DNA from: Arcobacter sp. EP1
Lineage (GTDB): Bacteria; Campylobacterota; Campylobacteria; Campylobacterales; Arcobacteraceae
Assembly (NCBI GenBank): GCA_001655195.1
Contig: LPNY01000203.1
Span: 1 to 64,000 of the forward strand
Direction: 5' to 3'
Length of the DNA stretch: 64,000 bases
Positions 7,697-18,794 of the stretch are shown here, piece by piece. The notes beneath the pieces were generated by a model. The model saw only the letters and a list, made by a program, of their open reading frames with translations. It searched no databases and was not told the origin of the DNA. Position numbers and translations under genes: made by a program. Every line of letters begins with the position of its first letter. Position 1 is the stretch's first letter.

Positions 7697-9118
7697 CTAT
7701 TTAATCTGTCCCGCATATAATACTAAATCAAAATAACTATTAAGTAATAAAAGTCTTCTATTTGTTATATTCTCTGTATAGTTTCTATTTACTATTCTTA
7801 ACACACTACAATTATAGTTATTGATTTGTATTGAATCAATTTTTACTTTACTTAAATCATTATATTGGACTATTAAATCAATTAATGTTTTTTTACTTTC
7901 ATATGATGAGTAGCTATCTTTCCAAATCATAGTTTCATAGTATGTTTGTTCTCTAGTATTTTGAAATATACTAAGAGGTTCTTTTATATCTTTACTTATT
8001 CTATATTTTTGAAATAATTCATTATTTATTACTTTTAAAAAAATTAAGAATAAAAGATATGGTAATTGTATATTAACTTGAACATTCCAACTTAATCTTA
8101 CTGCTTTTAATATTGTTATTACATGATTTATTTCTCTCGGATTTAAATTTGTTTCTGTAACAAACATATCCATTAATAAGACATGTTTACATTTATTTTG
8201 TGTAAATTTATCTAAGAATGGAGTAAAAAGAATTTCATCATTTTTCAAATTATTTAGTTCAAATAAACTATCTATATATTCATAGTTTTCTGGAATAATT
8301 AAACTATACTCTTGGTCAAAAAATCTTTTTAAATATTTTTCTGAAGCAAATTTATTTCCATAAATCGCATTTATTGAATGTGATAATTGTTTAGAGTCAG
8401 TTGCTATTATAAAAATTATTCCTTCTATATCAAATAAATGTTTAATATTTTCAAGCAATTCAATTGCATAATTAGGTCTACACCTATCAAGTTCGTCAAT
8501 TAAAATAAAAATCGGAAGATTTTGATTTTTTAAAGATTCTACATACTTAAGAAGATTTTTCATATTTATTTTAAAATCATTTATACTATTTTTAATAGTA
8601 TTATGTTCTTTCAAAGCATATTCTGTAAGTTTAGTAGTTAGTGATGAAACACTATTTTCTATATCTTTTTTTACTTCATTATTTTCATTTTCATCACAAT
8701 TATCTGAATTTTCATTAAGAAATTCATCTAATCCAACACCTGTAAGTTTTCTGCTTATTATTGACATTAATATTGAAGAACCATTATCTTTCAAAGTTTT
8801 AAAAAGTTTCTTCCCTTTTGATTGTTGTGGTGTAAAAAAATTTTCCAGTGAGTTATTTATTTCTGACATAAAAGCTAATAAAGGTTCTTTTGTATAGTCA
8901 TTTTTCCATGCATCAAATTCAATTACATGATGATTCATAGATTTTATTTCTTTTGCAATATTATTTAAAAAAAATGTTTTTCCATATCCCCATTCTGCAT
9001 TAATGTTTAATACAAATGGTTTATTTTGATTTTCTTTATATTTATTAACTAAGTAATTAATAATAAACTTACCTTCTTTTTTACGATTTAGAAGGTCACC
9101 TTCCCATTTTTTATTCAT
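7697..9118 (-). CDS. KAP family P-loop NTPase
   Basis: 473 residues. The Walker A is GYGKTFF (44-50), preceded by the KAP-typical LNINAEW. Walker B and its flank read FILIDELDRCRP (204-215), followed by AIELLENIKHLF and IIFIIATD, which is diagnostic for KAP NTPases (named for Kidins220/ARMS and PifA). Many bacterial KAP proteins carry transmembrane helices inserted in the NTPase domain; I see no convincing membrane segment here. Some KAP proteins (PifA of plasmid F) exclude phage T7, so an anti-phage role is possible but not shown. It is strongly AT-rich, stands alone, and is bracketed by two repeat elements, which suggests acquisition. Confidence 0.85.
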   Translation of the reverse strand: MNKKWEGDLLNRKKEGKFIINYLVNKYKENQNKPFVLNINAEWGYGKTFFLNNIAKEIKSMNHHVIEFDAWKNDYTKEPLLAFMSEINNSLENFFTPQQSKGKKLFKTLKDNGSSILMSIISRKLTGVGLDEFLNENSDNCDENENNEVKKDIENSVSSLTTKLTEYALKEHNTIKNSINDFKINMKNLLKYVESLKNQNLPIFILIDELDRCRPNYAIELLENIKHLFDIEGIIFIIATDSKQLSHSINAIYGNKFASEKYLKRFFDQEYSLIIPENYEYIDSLFELNNLKNDEILFTPFLDKFTQNKCKHVLLMDMFVTETNLNPREINHVITILKAVRLSWNVQVNIQLPYLLFLIFLKVINNELFQKYRISKDIKEPLSIFQNTREQTYYETMIWKDSYSSYESKKTLIDLIVQYNDLSKVKIDSIQINNYNCSVLRIVNRNYTENITNRRLLLLNSYFDLVLYAGQIK

Positions 9119-9213
9119 AAAGAACCTTTATTATTTTTTATAATATATCAAAATATCATCACAATTTATGTCACAAAAATAGTTTTTTTAAAAGTTTATA
9201 TTTTATTTATAAT

Positions 9214-9290
9214 CAAGGCGAAGGGTAAAATTTAGGAGGGAGCTTACTCAGTCGTAAGTGACTGAGTAAATTTTGCGCTTTAACGCAGAG
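9214..9290 (+). repeat. Interrupted-palindrome intergenic repeat (family 1), copy A
   Basis: Runs from CAAGGCGAAG to TAACGCAGAG. The inner stem TTACTCAGTC/GACTGAGTAA encloses GTAAGT. The outer arms TAAAATTTA and TAAATTTTG pair, and GCG near the left end can pair with CGC near the right end. The GGAG-n-TAC core is shared with the other four copies. It lies between the KAP gene and gyrB. Confidence 0.7.
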
Positions 9291-9314
9291 TATGGATAAA
9301 AGATGAACTTTTAT

Positions 9315-11636
<2,322 letters not shown>

Positions 11637-11649
11637 TTAGGTATCCTTC

Positions 11650-12720
11650 TTATTTATCTAAAACGATTGGCATTACAATCGTATAAAATTTATCATCTTC
11701 TAAATAGAATGGCAAATTTGATTCGTTAAATCCAATCGTTACATTTTCATTATTTGTTAAACTTAAAAAGTCTAAAAGGTATTTAGCATTTACTGCTAAA
11801 TAGAATTCATTATTAATATTTAAATCTAAATCAATTTGTGTTTTTGCTTCACTGTCTTCATCTAATGATTCAAATACAATTGTGTTTGGTTTAAACGTAA
11901 TTTTAATATTTGAAAAGAGTGATGTTACTAATTTGATAGAATCAATTAACACTGATTTTGAAACAGTAAAATTATGTTTTAAAGAGGTTGGAATAATTCT
12001 TTCATAATCAGGGAACTTACCGTTGATTAGTTTTGTAAAGAATTGCATATTATCATTTGAAATAACTAAATTCGTGTCATCGTATGAAATAGATGCATCA
12101 TCAATAAATAGTTTTTGAATCTCAATAATAGCTTTTTTAGGAATAATAAATTGAGACTCTTCATTAGTAATATTTTGTAAATATGAAATAGCAAGTCTAC
12201 GTGTATCTGTAGCTACAAAATTTATCTTAGAATTTTTAATATCAATTAGTGCACCATTTAATTCAAACTTTGGATTGTTATTATCAATTGCTGGTGTAAT
12301 CTTACGAATAGAATTGATTAAATTCATTGTTGAAAGCTCAAGTGTATTTAAATTAGTTAGTGTTGGAAATGAAGGATATTCATTTGCATCATACATAGGT
12401 AATTTAAATGACGATTTATTCTGTTTAATGATTAAGTTATTATCATTGGTTTCTAAAATAATATCTGTATTTTTTAATCGTTTAATAATTCCTAATAGAT
12501 TTGTACCATTAACAGTAGCTTTTCCTTCTATACTATCACTGATATTATCTGTCTTAAATTGTAAACCAACTTCATAGTCTGTAGCTTTAGAAATTAATTC
12601 TGCATTAGAGATTTCTAAATAGATATGTGAAGTAATTGAACTTGCATCTTTTTTTTCTAAAAATGGTTGCATTGAAGAGATTATATTTTCTAGTATACTT
12701 TTGGTTATAACTAATCTCAT
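11650..12720 (-). CDS. dnaN: DNA polymerase III beta subunit (sliding clamp)
   Basis: About 356 residues, the length of bacterial beta clamps, built from three repeated clamp folds. The N-terminal MRLVITKSILENIIS, the central FVATDTRRLAISYLQ near residue 170, and the C-terminal FYTIVMPIVLDK (the MPMRL-like end that lines the peptide-binding pocket) are typical. Two in-frame ATGs lie two codons apart. I prefer the second (12720) because the AAAGGGG ribosome binding site then has a normal spacing; it abuts the first ATG (12726). It encircles DNA and tethers the replicative polymerase. The gene lies between dnaA and gyrB on the same strand. Confidence 0.96.
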   Translation of the reverse strand: MRLVITKSILENIISSMQPFLEKKDASSITSHIYLEISNAELISKATDYEVGLQFKTDNISDSIEGKATVNGTNLLGIIKRLKNTDIILETNDNNLIIKQNKSSFKLPMYDANEYPSFPTLTNLNTLELSTMNLINSIRKITPAIDNNNPKFELNGALIDIKNSKINFVATDTRRLAISYLQNITNEESQFIIPKKAIIEIQKLFIDDASISYDDTNLVISNDNMQFFTKLINGKFPDYERIIPTSLKHNFTVSKSVLIDSIKLVTSLFSNIKITFKPNTIVFESLDEDSEAKTQIDLDLNINNEFYLAVNAKYLLDFLSLTNNENVTIGFNESNLPFYLEDDKFYTIVMPIVLDK

Positions 12721-12759
12721 TTTCATCCCCTTTATATTTTCTTTATTTAGTGGTAGTAG

Positions 12760-12860
12760 TAGTCTATGTGAATAGATGAAAACAGTGTTTCAAACTCTAT
12801 TTCTAGGTCTTTTCAAAGGTGAATAAAACTTTTTTATTATTCACATCTATTCACATAATC
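12760..12860. other. DnaA-box cluster between dnaA and dnaN (second part of a bipartite origin)
   Basis: Within 90 bases there is a perfect TTATTCACA (12837-12845), CTATTCACA (12847-12855), TTATTCACC on the opposite strand (12818-12826) and CTATTCACA on the opposite strand (12767-12775). Four close matches to the TTATNCACA box in a gap of 173 bases are far more than expected. They flank dnaA on the downstream side, and another cluster lies upstream. Confidence 0.65.
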
Positions 12861-12899
12861 GGTTAAAACTTTTTTAGTAGTTCGCTCCTTTTGGTACTT

Positions 12900-14216
12900 T
12901 TACCACTCCTTATTTATGATTTTATTCTTTAAATTTTCAATGATGAGTTTAAAGTTTTCATCTTTTTCGATAAGCTCATTTGCTTTTTTAATATTGTGCG
13001 AAATTGATGAGTGATCTTTCATCCCTAAAAACTTTGCAATATCTGGCATTGAGTTGTGTGTTAACTCTCGTGCTAGGTATATAACAACACGCCGTGCATT
13101 AGCAACAGTAGCTGTTCGTTTTTTAGATTTAATATCACTTGGTTTAATATTTAACTCATTTGCAACAATAGAAATAATATCAGGTAATTTGATATTCTCT
13201 TTTTTCTCTTTGATTTGTTCTTTGAGTAAACTTTGTGCCATCTCTAGGTTAATCTCTTGATTTAGTAGTGAAGCACTGGCGTTAATACGAATAAGAACAC
13301 CTTCGATTTCCCTGATAGAACTATCTAAATTTGTCGCAATAAAGTTTATTATATCACGGGTTAGTTTAATTCCATTCAGGTCTGATTTTTTTTCAATGAT
13401 AGCTATTTTTGTCTCTAACCCTGGTATTTGAATATCAGCGGTTAAACCCCACTCAAATCGAGAACGAAGTCTATCAACAAGACCTGCAATTTGAGATGGC
13501 AATCTATCACTTGTCATAACGATTTGTTTTTTTGCATTGTGTAATTCATTGAAAGTATGGAAAAACTCTTCTTGAGTTTGCTCTTTTCCACTTAAGAACT
13601 GAATATCATCAATGAGTAAAACATCACACTGTCGATATTTACTTCTAAAGTGTTCCATATTTTTATTTTTAATTGAAAAAGTAAAGTCATTCATGAACTG
13701 TTCAATAGTTACATAAATAACTGTTTTACCGTGTTCAATTGCATCATTACCAATAGCCTGTAATAGGTGAGTTTTCCCTAATCCCGTTCCACCATAAATA
13801 AATAGTGGGTTGTATTGGGTACCTGGCTTTTTGGAAACTGCAAGTGAAGCGTTATATGCCATTTGGTTTGATGGTCCAAGAACAAATGAGTCAAAAGTGT
13901 ACGAAGGGTTTAGAATCGTACTATCAACCTCTTTGCTTTTGATTTTTTCTTGAATAATCTCTTTTTTAGTTCGTCGCTCACCGGCAACTTTTATTTCAAT
14001 AGCTGGTTTACTTCCATCAAGGGTTTCAAAACAGTGTTGTATTTGTGAAGTGAATTTACTTTTAATCCAGTTTGCGATGTATTTGTTCGGTACTTCAAAA
14101 ACTGCTAAATTTGCATCAGAAGATATTTTTTTATAAGTTAGTTGTTTTAAAAATCGTTCATAGTCTGATGATGTAGTTTCATTTTTTAAAGTGGATAAAA
14201 TCTCTTTAGTTGTCAT
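12900..14216 (-). CDS. dnaA: Chromosomal replication initiator DnaA
   Basis: 438 residues, a normal length. Domain I (1-75) is the DnaB/self-interaction part. The AAA+ domain has Walker A GGTGLGKT (142-149), Walker B LLIDDIQFL, and sensor stretches ending in DRLPSQIAG and LRSRFEWG. Domain IV carries SKKRTATVANARRV and DHSSISHNIKKA, the DNA-binding signature that reads DnaA boxes. It opens the origin and loads helicase. It is divergent from ruvC across an AT-rich gap with DnaA boxes, and dnaN follows 179 bases downstream. The ribosome binding site is weak, as is common for dnaA. Confidence 0.98.
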   Translation of the reverse strand: MTTKEILSTLKNETTSSDYERFLKQLTYKKISSDANLAVFEVPNKYIANWIKSKFTSQIQHCFETLDGSKPAIEIKVAGERRTKKEIIQEKIKSKEVDSTILNPSYTFDSFVLGPSNQMAYNASLAVSKKPGTQYNPLFIYGGTGLGKTHLLQAIGNDAIEHGKTVIYVTIEQFMNDFTFSIKNKNMEHFRSKYRQCDVLLIDDIQFLSGKEQTQEEFFHTFNELHNAKKQIVMTSDRLPSQIAGLVDRLRSRFEWGLTADIQIPGLETKIAIIEKKSDLNGIKLTRDIINFIATNLDSSIREIEGVLIRINASASLLNQEINLEMAQSLLKEQIKEKKENIKLPDIISIVANELNIKPSDIKSKKRTATVANARRVVIYLARELTHNSMPDIAKFLGMKDHSSISHNIKKANELIEKDENFKLIIENLKNKIINKEW

Positions 14217-14284
14217 TTAGTGTTTAACTCTTTGTTTGTTTATATAAATCGTAGATATTGTATCGAATTTTTACTAATAGTATT

Positions 14285-14447
14285 ATTTTTGATGTGAATA
14301 AAATAGAATTTAGCGTGAAAAGTTTTTTAATTTAAGTATTTATTTATATAAAATGTACGATTATATAGGAGTTTTTGTATGTGAATAAGCAAATGTGAAT
14401 TCATGTGAAATATGTGAAAAATAGTTTAAAATTTAGGAAAAATATAT
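14285..14447. other. Probable chromosomal origin oriC (dnaA-ruvC intergenic region)
   Basis: Two perfect DnaA boxes (TGTGAATAA, complement of TTATTCACA) lie at 14293-14301 and 14380-14388. Looser TGTGAA repeats follow at 14394, 14404 and 14413. Between the two perfect boxes is a run of almost pure A/T (about 14318-14370), a good candidate for the unwinding element. The position upstream of dnaA, plus the second cluster downstream of dnaA, mirrors the bipartite origin described for Helicobacter pylori. Confidence 0.75.
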
Positions 14448-14915
14448 ATGAAAATTTTAGGGATTGACCCCGGAACGATTAATTGTGGTTATGCTGTTAT
14501 TGAAAAAGAGGGACAGCGTACAAAACTTATCGAAGCAGGGTTAATCAAAATTAAAACAAAAATTCTTCAACAACAAATTGTTGAGATGACAGAAGGAATT
14601 GATTTGATTTTTAAAAATCATGCTATTGATGAAGTTGCCATCGAAGATATGTTTTACGCTTTTAACCCAAAATCAGTCATAAAATTAGCCCAATTTAGAG
14701 GGGCAATTTCTCTAAAAATCTTACAAAATTTTGGAAACTTTGCAGAGTACACACCACTACAAGTTAAAAAAGCAGTAACAGGAAACGGAAAAGCACAAAA
14801 AGAGCAAGTTGCTTTTATGGTAAAAAGGTTGCTAGGAATTAAAAAAGAGATAAAACCACTAGATATTACAGATGCCATAGCCATAGCTCTAACCCACTCT
14901 CAGCGATTAAAATAA
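14448..14915 (+). CDS. ruvC: Crossover junction endodeoxyribonuclease RuvC
   Basis: 155 residues, full length. RuvC resolves Holliday junctions together with RuvAB. The acidic active site is complete: D7 in GIDPG, E66 in AIEDMF, and D139/D142 in LDITDAIA. The RNase H-like fold start [17 protein letters not shown] is the family consensus. The gene is divergent from dnaA and its promoter must lie in or next to the origin. It is probably monocistronic, since a palindromic repeat and about 230 bases follow. Confidence 0.96.
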   Translation: MKILGIDPGTINCGYAVIEKEGQRTKLIEAGLIKIKTKILQQQIVEMTEGIDLIFKNHAIDEVAIEDMFYAFNPKSVIKLAQFRGAISLKILQNFGNFAEYTPLQVKKAVTGNGKAQKEQVAFMVKRLLGIKKEIKPLDITDAIAIALTHSQRLK

Positions 14916-14934
14916 AACACTATCTTTTTCACTA

Positions 14935-15011
14935 CGTTTGCGTTAAAACTAAAAATTAATTCGTCATTTACTTTCATGTAAACTCCTCACTAATTTTTAG
15001 TTCCGCCTTGA
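14935..15011 (-). repeat. Interrupted-palindrome intergenic repeat (family 1), copy B
   Basis: Read on the minus strand it begins CAAGGCGGAA and ends AACGCAAACG. Inner stem TTTAC/GTAAA; outer arms CTAAAAATTAG and ATTAATTTTTAG. The core GGAGTTTAC...GTAAATGAC matches the other copies with compensating changes. It lies between ruvC and the DMT transporter gene. Confidence 0.7.
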
Positions 15012-15146
15012 CATAATAAAAAATCTAATATTTTCTTTTAATCGCTCGAATTCATGGATTTCTTTTAAAAAAAATAATTCCATTAATAATAACTTTATCT
15101 TAAAAGGAATACCATCTTTTCTCAAAACAGTAAAAAAGGTAAGTAA

Positions 15147-16028
15147 TTGATTCGATTACCAATAATAATTTTTTTAGCCCTTGGAATTATCTGGGGAAGT
15201 AACTTTATCTATATGAAAATGGTGGCTGAGCATATTGACTCCATGCAGGTGGTTTTTTATCGTGTACTGTTTGGATTTATTCCTGTATTTTGTTATGCCA
15301 TTTATTTAAAAGTTTTAAAACTTGAACATCTAAAATACTCTTTTCATTTTTTTGTTATGTCACTGCTAGCGGCCGTAGTTTATTATTACGGTTTTGTAAA
15401 GGGATCTTTTTTATTGCTTTCAGGAATTGCTGGAGCATTGAGTGGTTCGGTGCCGCTTTTCTCATTTTTAACAGCAGCACTTTTTTTAAAAGAGGAAAAA
15501 ATCACTAAAAATGCAATGAAAGGGGTTGCTATTGGATTTTTTGGTGTGGTTTTAATCAGTGGAATTTTTAGTGAAAACTTGCAAAATTTAAATACAGAAG
15601 GGATGCTAGCAATTGTTTTAGGGTCACTTAGTGTGGGAGCATCGTTTATTTATGCACGAAAATTTGTCACTCCACTAAAAATAAAAGCGGTAGCATTGAC
15701 CACATATCAGTTGGGGTTTGCCATGATAATTTTGTTACTCATTACTGATTTTGAAAATATTAATGCTATCTGGGCTGACACTCACGCTGCATTAGGAATG
15801 GCAATTGGTTTAGGATTTTTGGGAACAGGGGTTGTTTTTATTGGTTACTACTATGTCATTGAAACTATGGGTGCATTAAAAGCTTCTTCTATTACTTATA
15901 TTCCTCCAGTGGTTGCTTTGTTTATTGGATTTTTTATTGTGGGAGAAGATATTAAAGTTATTGATTTTATTGCAACAGGTTTAATATTCTTGGGAGTATT
16001 TTTAATAAATAAACGAAAAAAAGGTTAA
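15147..16028 (+). CDS. DMT superfamily (EamA) transporter
   Basis: 293 residues with about ten hydrophobic segments in two halves, the EamA layout (two repeats of five helices). The N-terminal LALGIIWGSNFIYMKM is the usual first-helix motif. The second half ends VALFIGFFIVGEDIKVIDFIATGLIFLGVFLINKRKKG, the usual family end. The start codon is TTG, chosen because it keeps the first helix and has an AAAGGT-like site upstream; the next ATG would cut into helix 1. The substrate is unknown; relatives export amino acids or other small metabolites. Confidence 0.85.
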   Translation: MIRLPIIIFLALGIIWGSNFIYMKMVAEHIDSMQVVFYRVLFGFIPVFCYAIYLKVLKLEHLKYSFHFFVMSLLAAVVYYYGFVKGSFLLLSGIAGALSGSVPLFSFLTAALFLKEEKITKNAMKGVAIGFFGVVLISGIFSENLQNLNTEGMLAIVLGSLSVGASFIYARKFVTPLKIKAVALTTYQLGFAMIILLLITDFENINAIWADTHAALGMAIGLGFLGTGVVFIGYYYVIETMGALKASSITYIPPVVALFIGFFIVGEDIKVIDFIATGLIFLGVFLINKRKKG

Positions 16029-16055
16029 AAATTTTGATTTTTTTTATAAAGGTGT

Positions 16056-16105
16056 TATAATTCGCGAAAACTAGTGAAAACGATAAAAAGTTTCCTGTAA
16101 TTATT
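16056..16105 (+). promoter_or_regulatory. Promoter and leader of purN, similar to the typA leader
   Basis: TATAAT at 16056-16061 is followed by CGCGAAAACTAGTGAAAACG and then by AAGTTTCCTG. GAAAACT can pair with AGTTTCC as a small hairpin. The same string, with few changes, follows the TATAAT of the typA promoter at 20448, so the similarity extends into the transcribed leader. Confidence 0.5.
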
Positions 16106-16122
16106 ACAAAGGTTATAAATAG

Positions 16123-16695
16123 ATGATTAAAATTGGAATACTCTCTTCACACAATGGAAGTGGTTATAAAACTTTGCATAAAGCATGCGAAAAAGGAATA
16201 CTCAATGCTCAAGTTGCTTTGGTTATTTCTAATAATTCTGATGCCAAAGTATTAAAGTCAGCTGCCAAACGAGAAACCCCTAATTTTATTATCAATCAAA
16301 AATTATTTCCCAATGAAAGTTTGGATAAAAAAATCACTGAATTAATGCAAGAGTATGAGTGTGATTATATCTTTCTTTCAGGATATATGAAAAAACTTGA
16401 AACCATACTTGTCAGCACTTATGAAAATAAAATTATCAATTCTCATCCGGCACTTCTTCCAAAATTTGGAGGTAAAGGAATGTATGGTAGAAACGTTCAT
16501 GAAGCCGTTGTAAAGGCAGGTGAAAAAACTTCTGGAGTGACCATACACTTTGTTAATGAACACTATGATGAGGGTGAATTTATTTTACAAAAGTCATTAG
16601 AACTCACATCTAATGAAACAGTTGACTCTTTAGAACAAAAAATCAAAGACTTAGAATCTGTTGCAATTATTGAGGCTTTTCAAAAAATTATTTAA
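16123..16695 (+). CDS. purN: Phosphoribosylglycinamide formyltransferase
   Basis: 190 residues, normal for PurN, which transfers a formyl group from 10-formyl-THF to GAR in purine synthesis. The catalytic triad is visible: N106 and H108 in INSHPALLPKF and D149 in HYDEGEFI. The N-terminal phosphate-binding part IGILSSHNGSGYKTL replaces the commoner VLISGNGSNLQ but keeps the glycines. It has its own promoter and no purine gene next to it. Confidence 0.92.
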   Translation: MIKIGILSSHNGSGYKTLHKACEKGILNAQVALVISNNSDAKVLKSAAKRETPNFIINQKLFPNESLDKKITELMQEYECDYIFLSGYMKKLETILVSTYENKIINSHPALLPKFGGKGMYGRNVHEAVVKAGEKTSGVTIHFVNEHYDEGEFILQKSLELTSNETVDSLEQKIKDLESVAIIEAFQKII

Positions 16696-16820
16696 TCTAA
16701 AATAGGTTTTTGCGAAAGATGTCATTCGTTTTGAAAAAAAATAACTTTTCTTTACTTTTTAGGCAATTATTTAATCTTAATAAAGTATAATCAAAGATTA
16801 TTAACAATTTTGAGGGACGA

Positions 16821-17186
16821 ATGAAATATCTAGTAACAGATGACTCGAAAATGGCACGAAAGATGCTAATCAAGTCTTTAAAAGAATTAATCACAAATGA
16901 TATAGAAATTATCGAAGCAACTAATGGACAAGAGGCAGTAGAACTTTATAAGTTACATCAACCTCACATTTGTTTTATGGATTTAACTATGCCAGTTATG
17001 GATGGTTTTGATGCTGTTAAGACAATTTGTCTTTATGATAACAAAGCAAAAGTTATTGTAGTTAGTGCAGATATCCAAGATGGTTCAAAACAAAAAGCAA
17101 GAGAAAACGGTGCAATTGGATTTATCAAAAAACCAATTAATGCTGAAAATCTATCAACCATGTTAACCCAGTTGGAACTTAGCTAA
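16821..17186 (+). CDS. CheY-like single-domain response regulator
   Basis: 121 residues, a receiver domain alone. The phospho-acceptor is D54 in FMDLTMP, the acidic pair is D7-D8, the Thr/Ser switch is S82 in VVSAD, and the conserved lysine is K104 in IKKP. It has no output domain. Its stop codon overlaps the start of a CheC-like phosphatase by one base, and a diguanylate cyclase follows, so the three form one operon. It probably relays phosphate into that module rather than to the flagellar motor. A GAGGGACGA ribosome binding site precedes the ATG. Confidence 0.9.
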   Translation: MKYLVTDDSKMARKMLIKSLKELITNDIEIIEATNGQEAVELYKLHQPHICFMDLTMPVMDGFDAVKTICLYDNKAKVIVVSADIQDGSKQKARENGAIGFIKKPINAENLSTMLTQLELS

Positions 17187-17800
17187 TGTCAGATATAACT
17201 CTCAATGATGATGAATTAGATTGTTTACAAGAACTGATGAATATCTCTTATGGAGCTGCAACTTCTGCAGTTGCTAAGATAATTAATCAATTTGCAACAC
17301 TCAATATTCCTTGCATTAAAACTGCAACATCATCGGAGTTTAAAGACTATTTTGATGAAAAATTTAGTCATGGGGTTGATTATTATGTATCAAGCCAACC
17401 CATAGATGGAAATTTATGTGGTGAAAATATGTTTATCATGGATGAAGAATCAACAAAAAACTTAGCTTTGGAGTTTGGTTTAGATGAGAGTGAAATCAAT
17501 GATGATGAACTCAAAGATGTTATTTTAGAAATTACTAATATCATCTCTGCAACAACAACCAGTAAGTTAGCATCTCTCATTGATGCAACAGTTACCTTTT
17601 CACCTCCAAGTGTTAAAAAAGTTCACTCAACAGATAATTTAGAAGATCGTTATGAAACAAAATATCAGCATGTTATTATTATTTCAACGGATTTGAATTT
17701 TCAAGACCAGCATATTTATGGGGAACTTATTCTCATGTCAAAAGATGAGTCGATTTTATATCTTAAAGATGCCCTCAATAAACTTTTAGAAGAGTTTTAA
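17186..17800 (+). CDS. CheC/CheX-type response-regulator phosphatase
   Basis: 204 residues. Two phosphatase helices are visible, each with the E-x2-N signature: ELMNISYGAAT near residue 16 and EITNIISATTTSKLASL near residue 118. The doubled site and the length fit CheC better than CheX, which has one. Such proteins strip phosphate from CheY-type regulators. Its one-base overlap with the CheY-like gene upstream makes that protein the likely partner. The diguanylate cyclase gene begins two bases after its stop. Confidence 0.8.
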   Translation: MSDITLNDDELDCLQELMNISYGAATSAVAKIINQFATLNIPCIKTATSSEFKDYFDEKFSHGVDYYVSSQPIDGNLCGENMFIMDEESTKNLALEFGLDESEINDDELKDVILEITNIISATTTSKLASLIDATVTFSPPSVKKVHSTDNLEDRYETKYQHVIIISTDLNFQDQHIYGELILMSKDESILYLKDALNKLLEEF

Positions 17801-17801
17801 A

Positions 17802-18794
17802 ATGGAAGCTATCAATAATAACATCATTTTTAACACGATTAACAATGGTATTATTATTTTAGACAGCTCTTTGAATATATTAGCATGGAATAACTGGCTG
17901 GAGATACGAACTCACATAAGTTCTGAATCGATTGTCAATAAAAATATTTGTGAAGAGTTTACCTATATTAATGAAAAACGCCTCAAACGAAAAATAAAAT
18001 CAGTTTTAGTTACTAATAATCCTGCATATTATAGTGTGGACCCTCACCACTATTTTATTGAAATTCAAGCCAATACTATAGTCAATAAAATCCATGATAT
18101 GATGCAACAGAATGTGACAATTATTCCTTATGATATTGAAAAAGGGTTAGTTTGTATCTATATCTATGATAATACAAAACTTGTTGAAACCAATGCAAAA
18201 CTTGAAAAACTAAATGAAGAACTCAAAGAGTTATCCAACCGTGACCCAATGACTCACGCTTATAACCGTCGATATTTTTCTGAGATATCACAAAAGATGT
18301 TAAACCTATCACGACGCTGTGAACAAAATATCACTATTGTTATACTTGATATTGATAACTTTAAAACCATTAATGATACTTATGGTCATGCTGTTGGAGA
18401 TGATGTTATCATTGACTTGGCACAAAATTTAGAAAAGTGTGTACGCACCAGTGACATTGTTTCACGTTTTGGTGGTGAAGAGTTTGTTCTGTTACTTTAT
18501 AATGTATCGTTAGATTATGGAACACAAATAGCCAGAAAAATTCGTGAAAAAATTGAAAAACGAACCTTAAATACAAAAGAGGGAGATTTAAGTTACACGG
18601 TAAGTTTAGGAGTAGGTCAATATGATGATAAAGTTGATGATAACAATATTGAAAATACTATCTCTCGAGCTGACAAATGTATGTATATAGCTAAAAAACA
18701 GGGACGAAATAGAGTTGTCAATGAAGAGTATTTAGGTGCTTCTAAATATGACAATATTGAAAATGAACTTGTTCTTTTAGATGATAGGCGCTAA
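17802..18794 (+). CDS. PAS-GGDEF diguanylate cyclase
   Basis: 330 residues. Residues about 5-125 look like a degenerate PAS sensor (IIILDSSLNILAWNNWL). A short coiled coil (130-146) leads into the GGDEF domain. The active site reads GGEEF (224-228), so it should be catalytically competent. An inhibitory I-site RTSD stands at 215-218, the right spacing, so product inhibition by cyclic di-GMP is expected. It is soluble, with no membrane segment. As the third gene of the CheY/CheC operon, it may be an output of that phosphorelay. Confidence 0.9.
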   Translation: MEAINNNIIFNTINNGIIILDSSLNILAWNNWLEIRTHISSESIVNKNICEEFTYINEKRLKRKIKSVLVTNNPAYYSVDPHHYFIEIQANTIVNKIHDMMQQNVTIIPYDIEKGLVCIYIYDNTKLVETNAKLEKLNEELKELSNRDPMTHAYNRRYFSEISQKMLNLSRRCEQNITIVILDIDNFKTINDTYGHAVGDDVIIDLAQNLEKCVRTSDIVSRFGGEEFVLLLYNVSLDYGTQIARKIREKIEKRTLNTKEGDLSYTVSLGVGQYDDKVDDNNIENTISRADKCMYIAKKQGRNRVVNEEYLGASKYDNIENELVLLDDRR

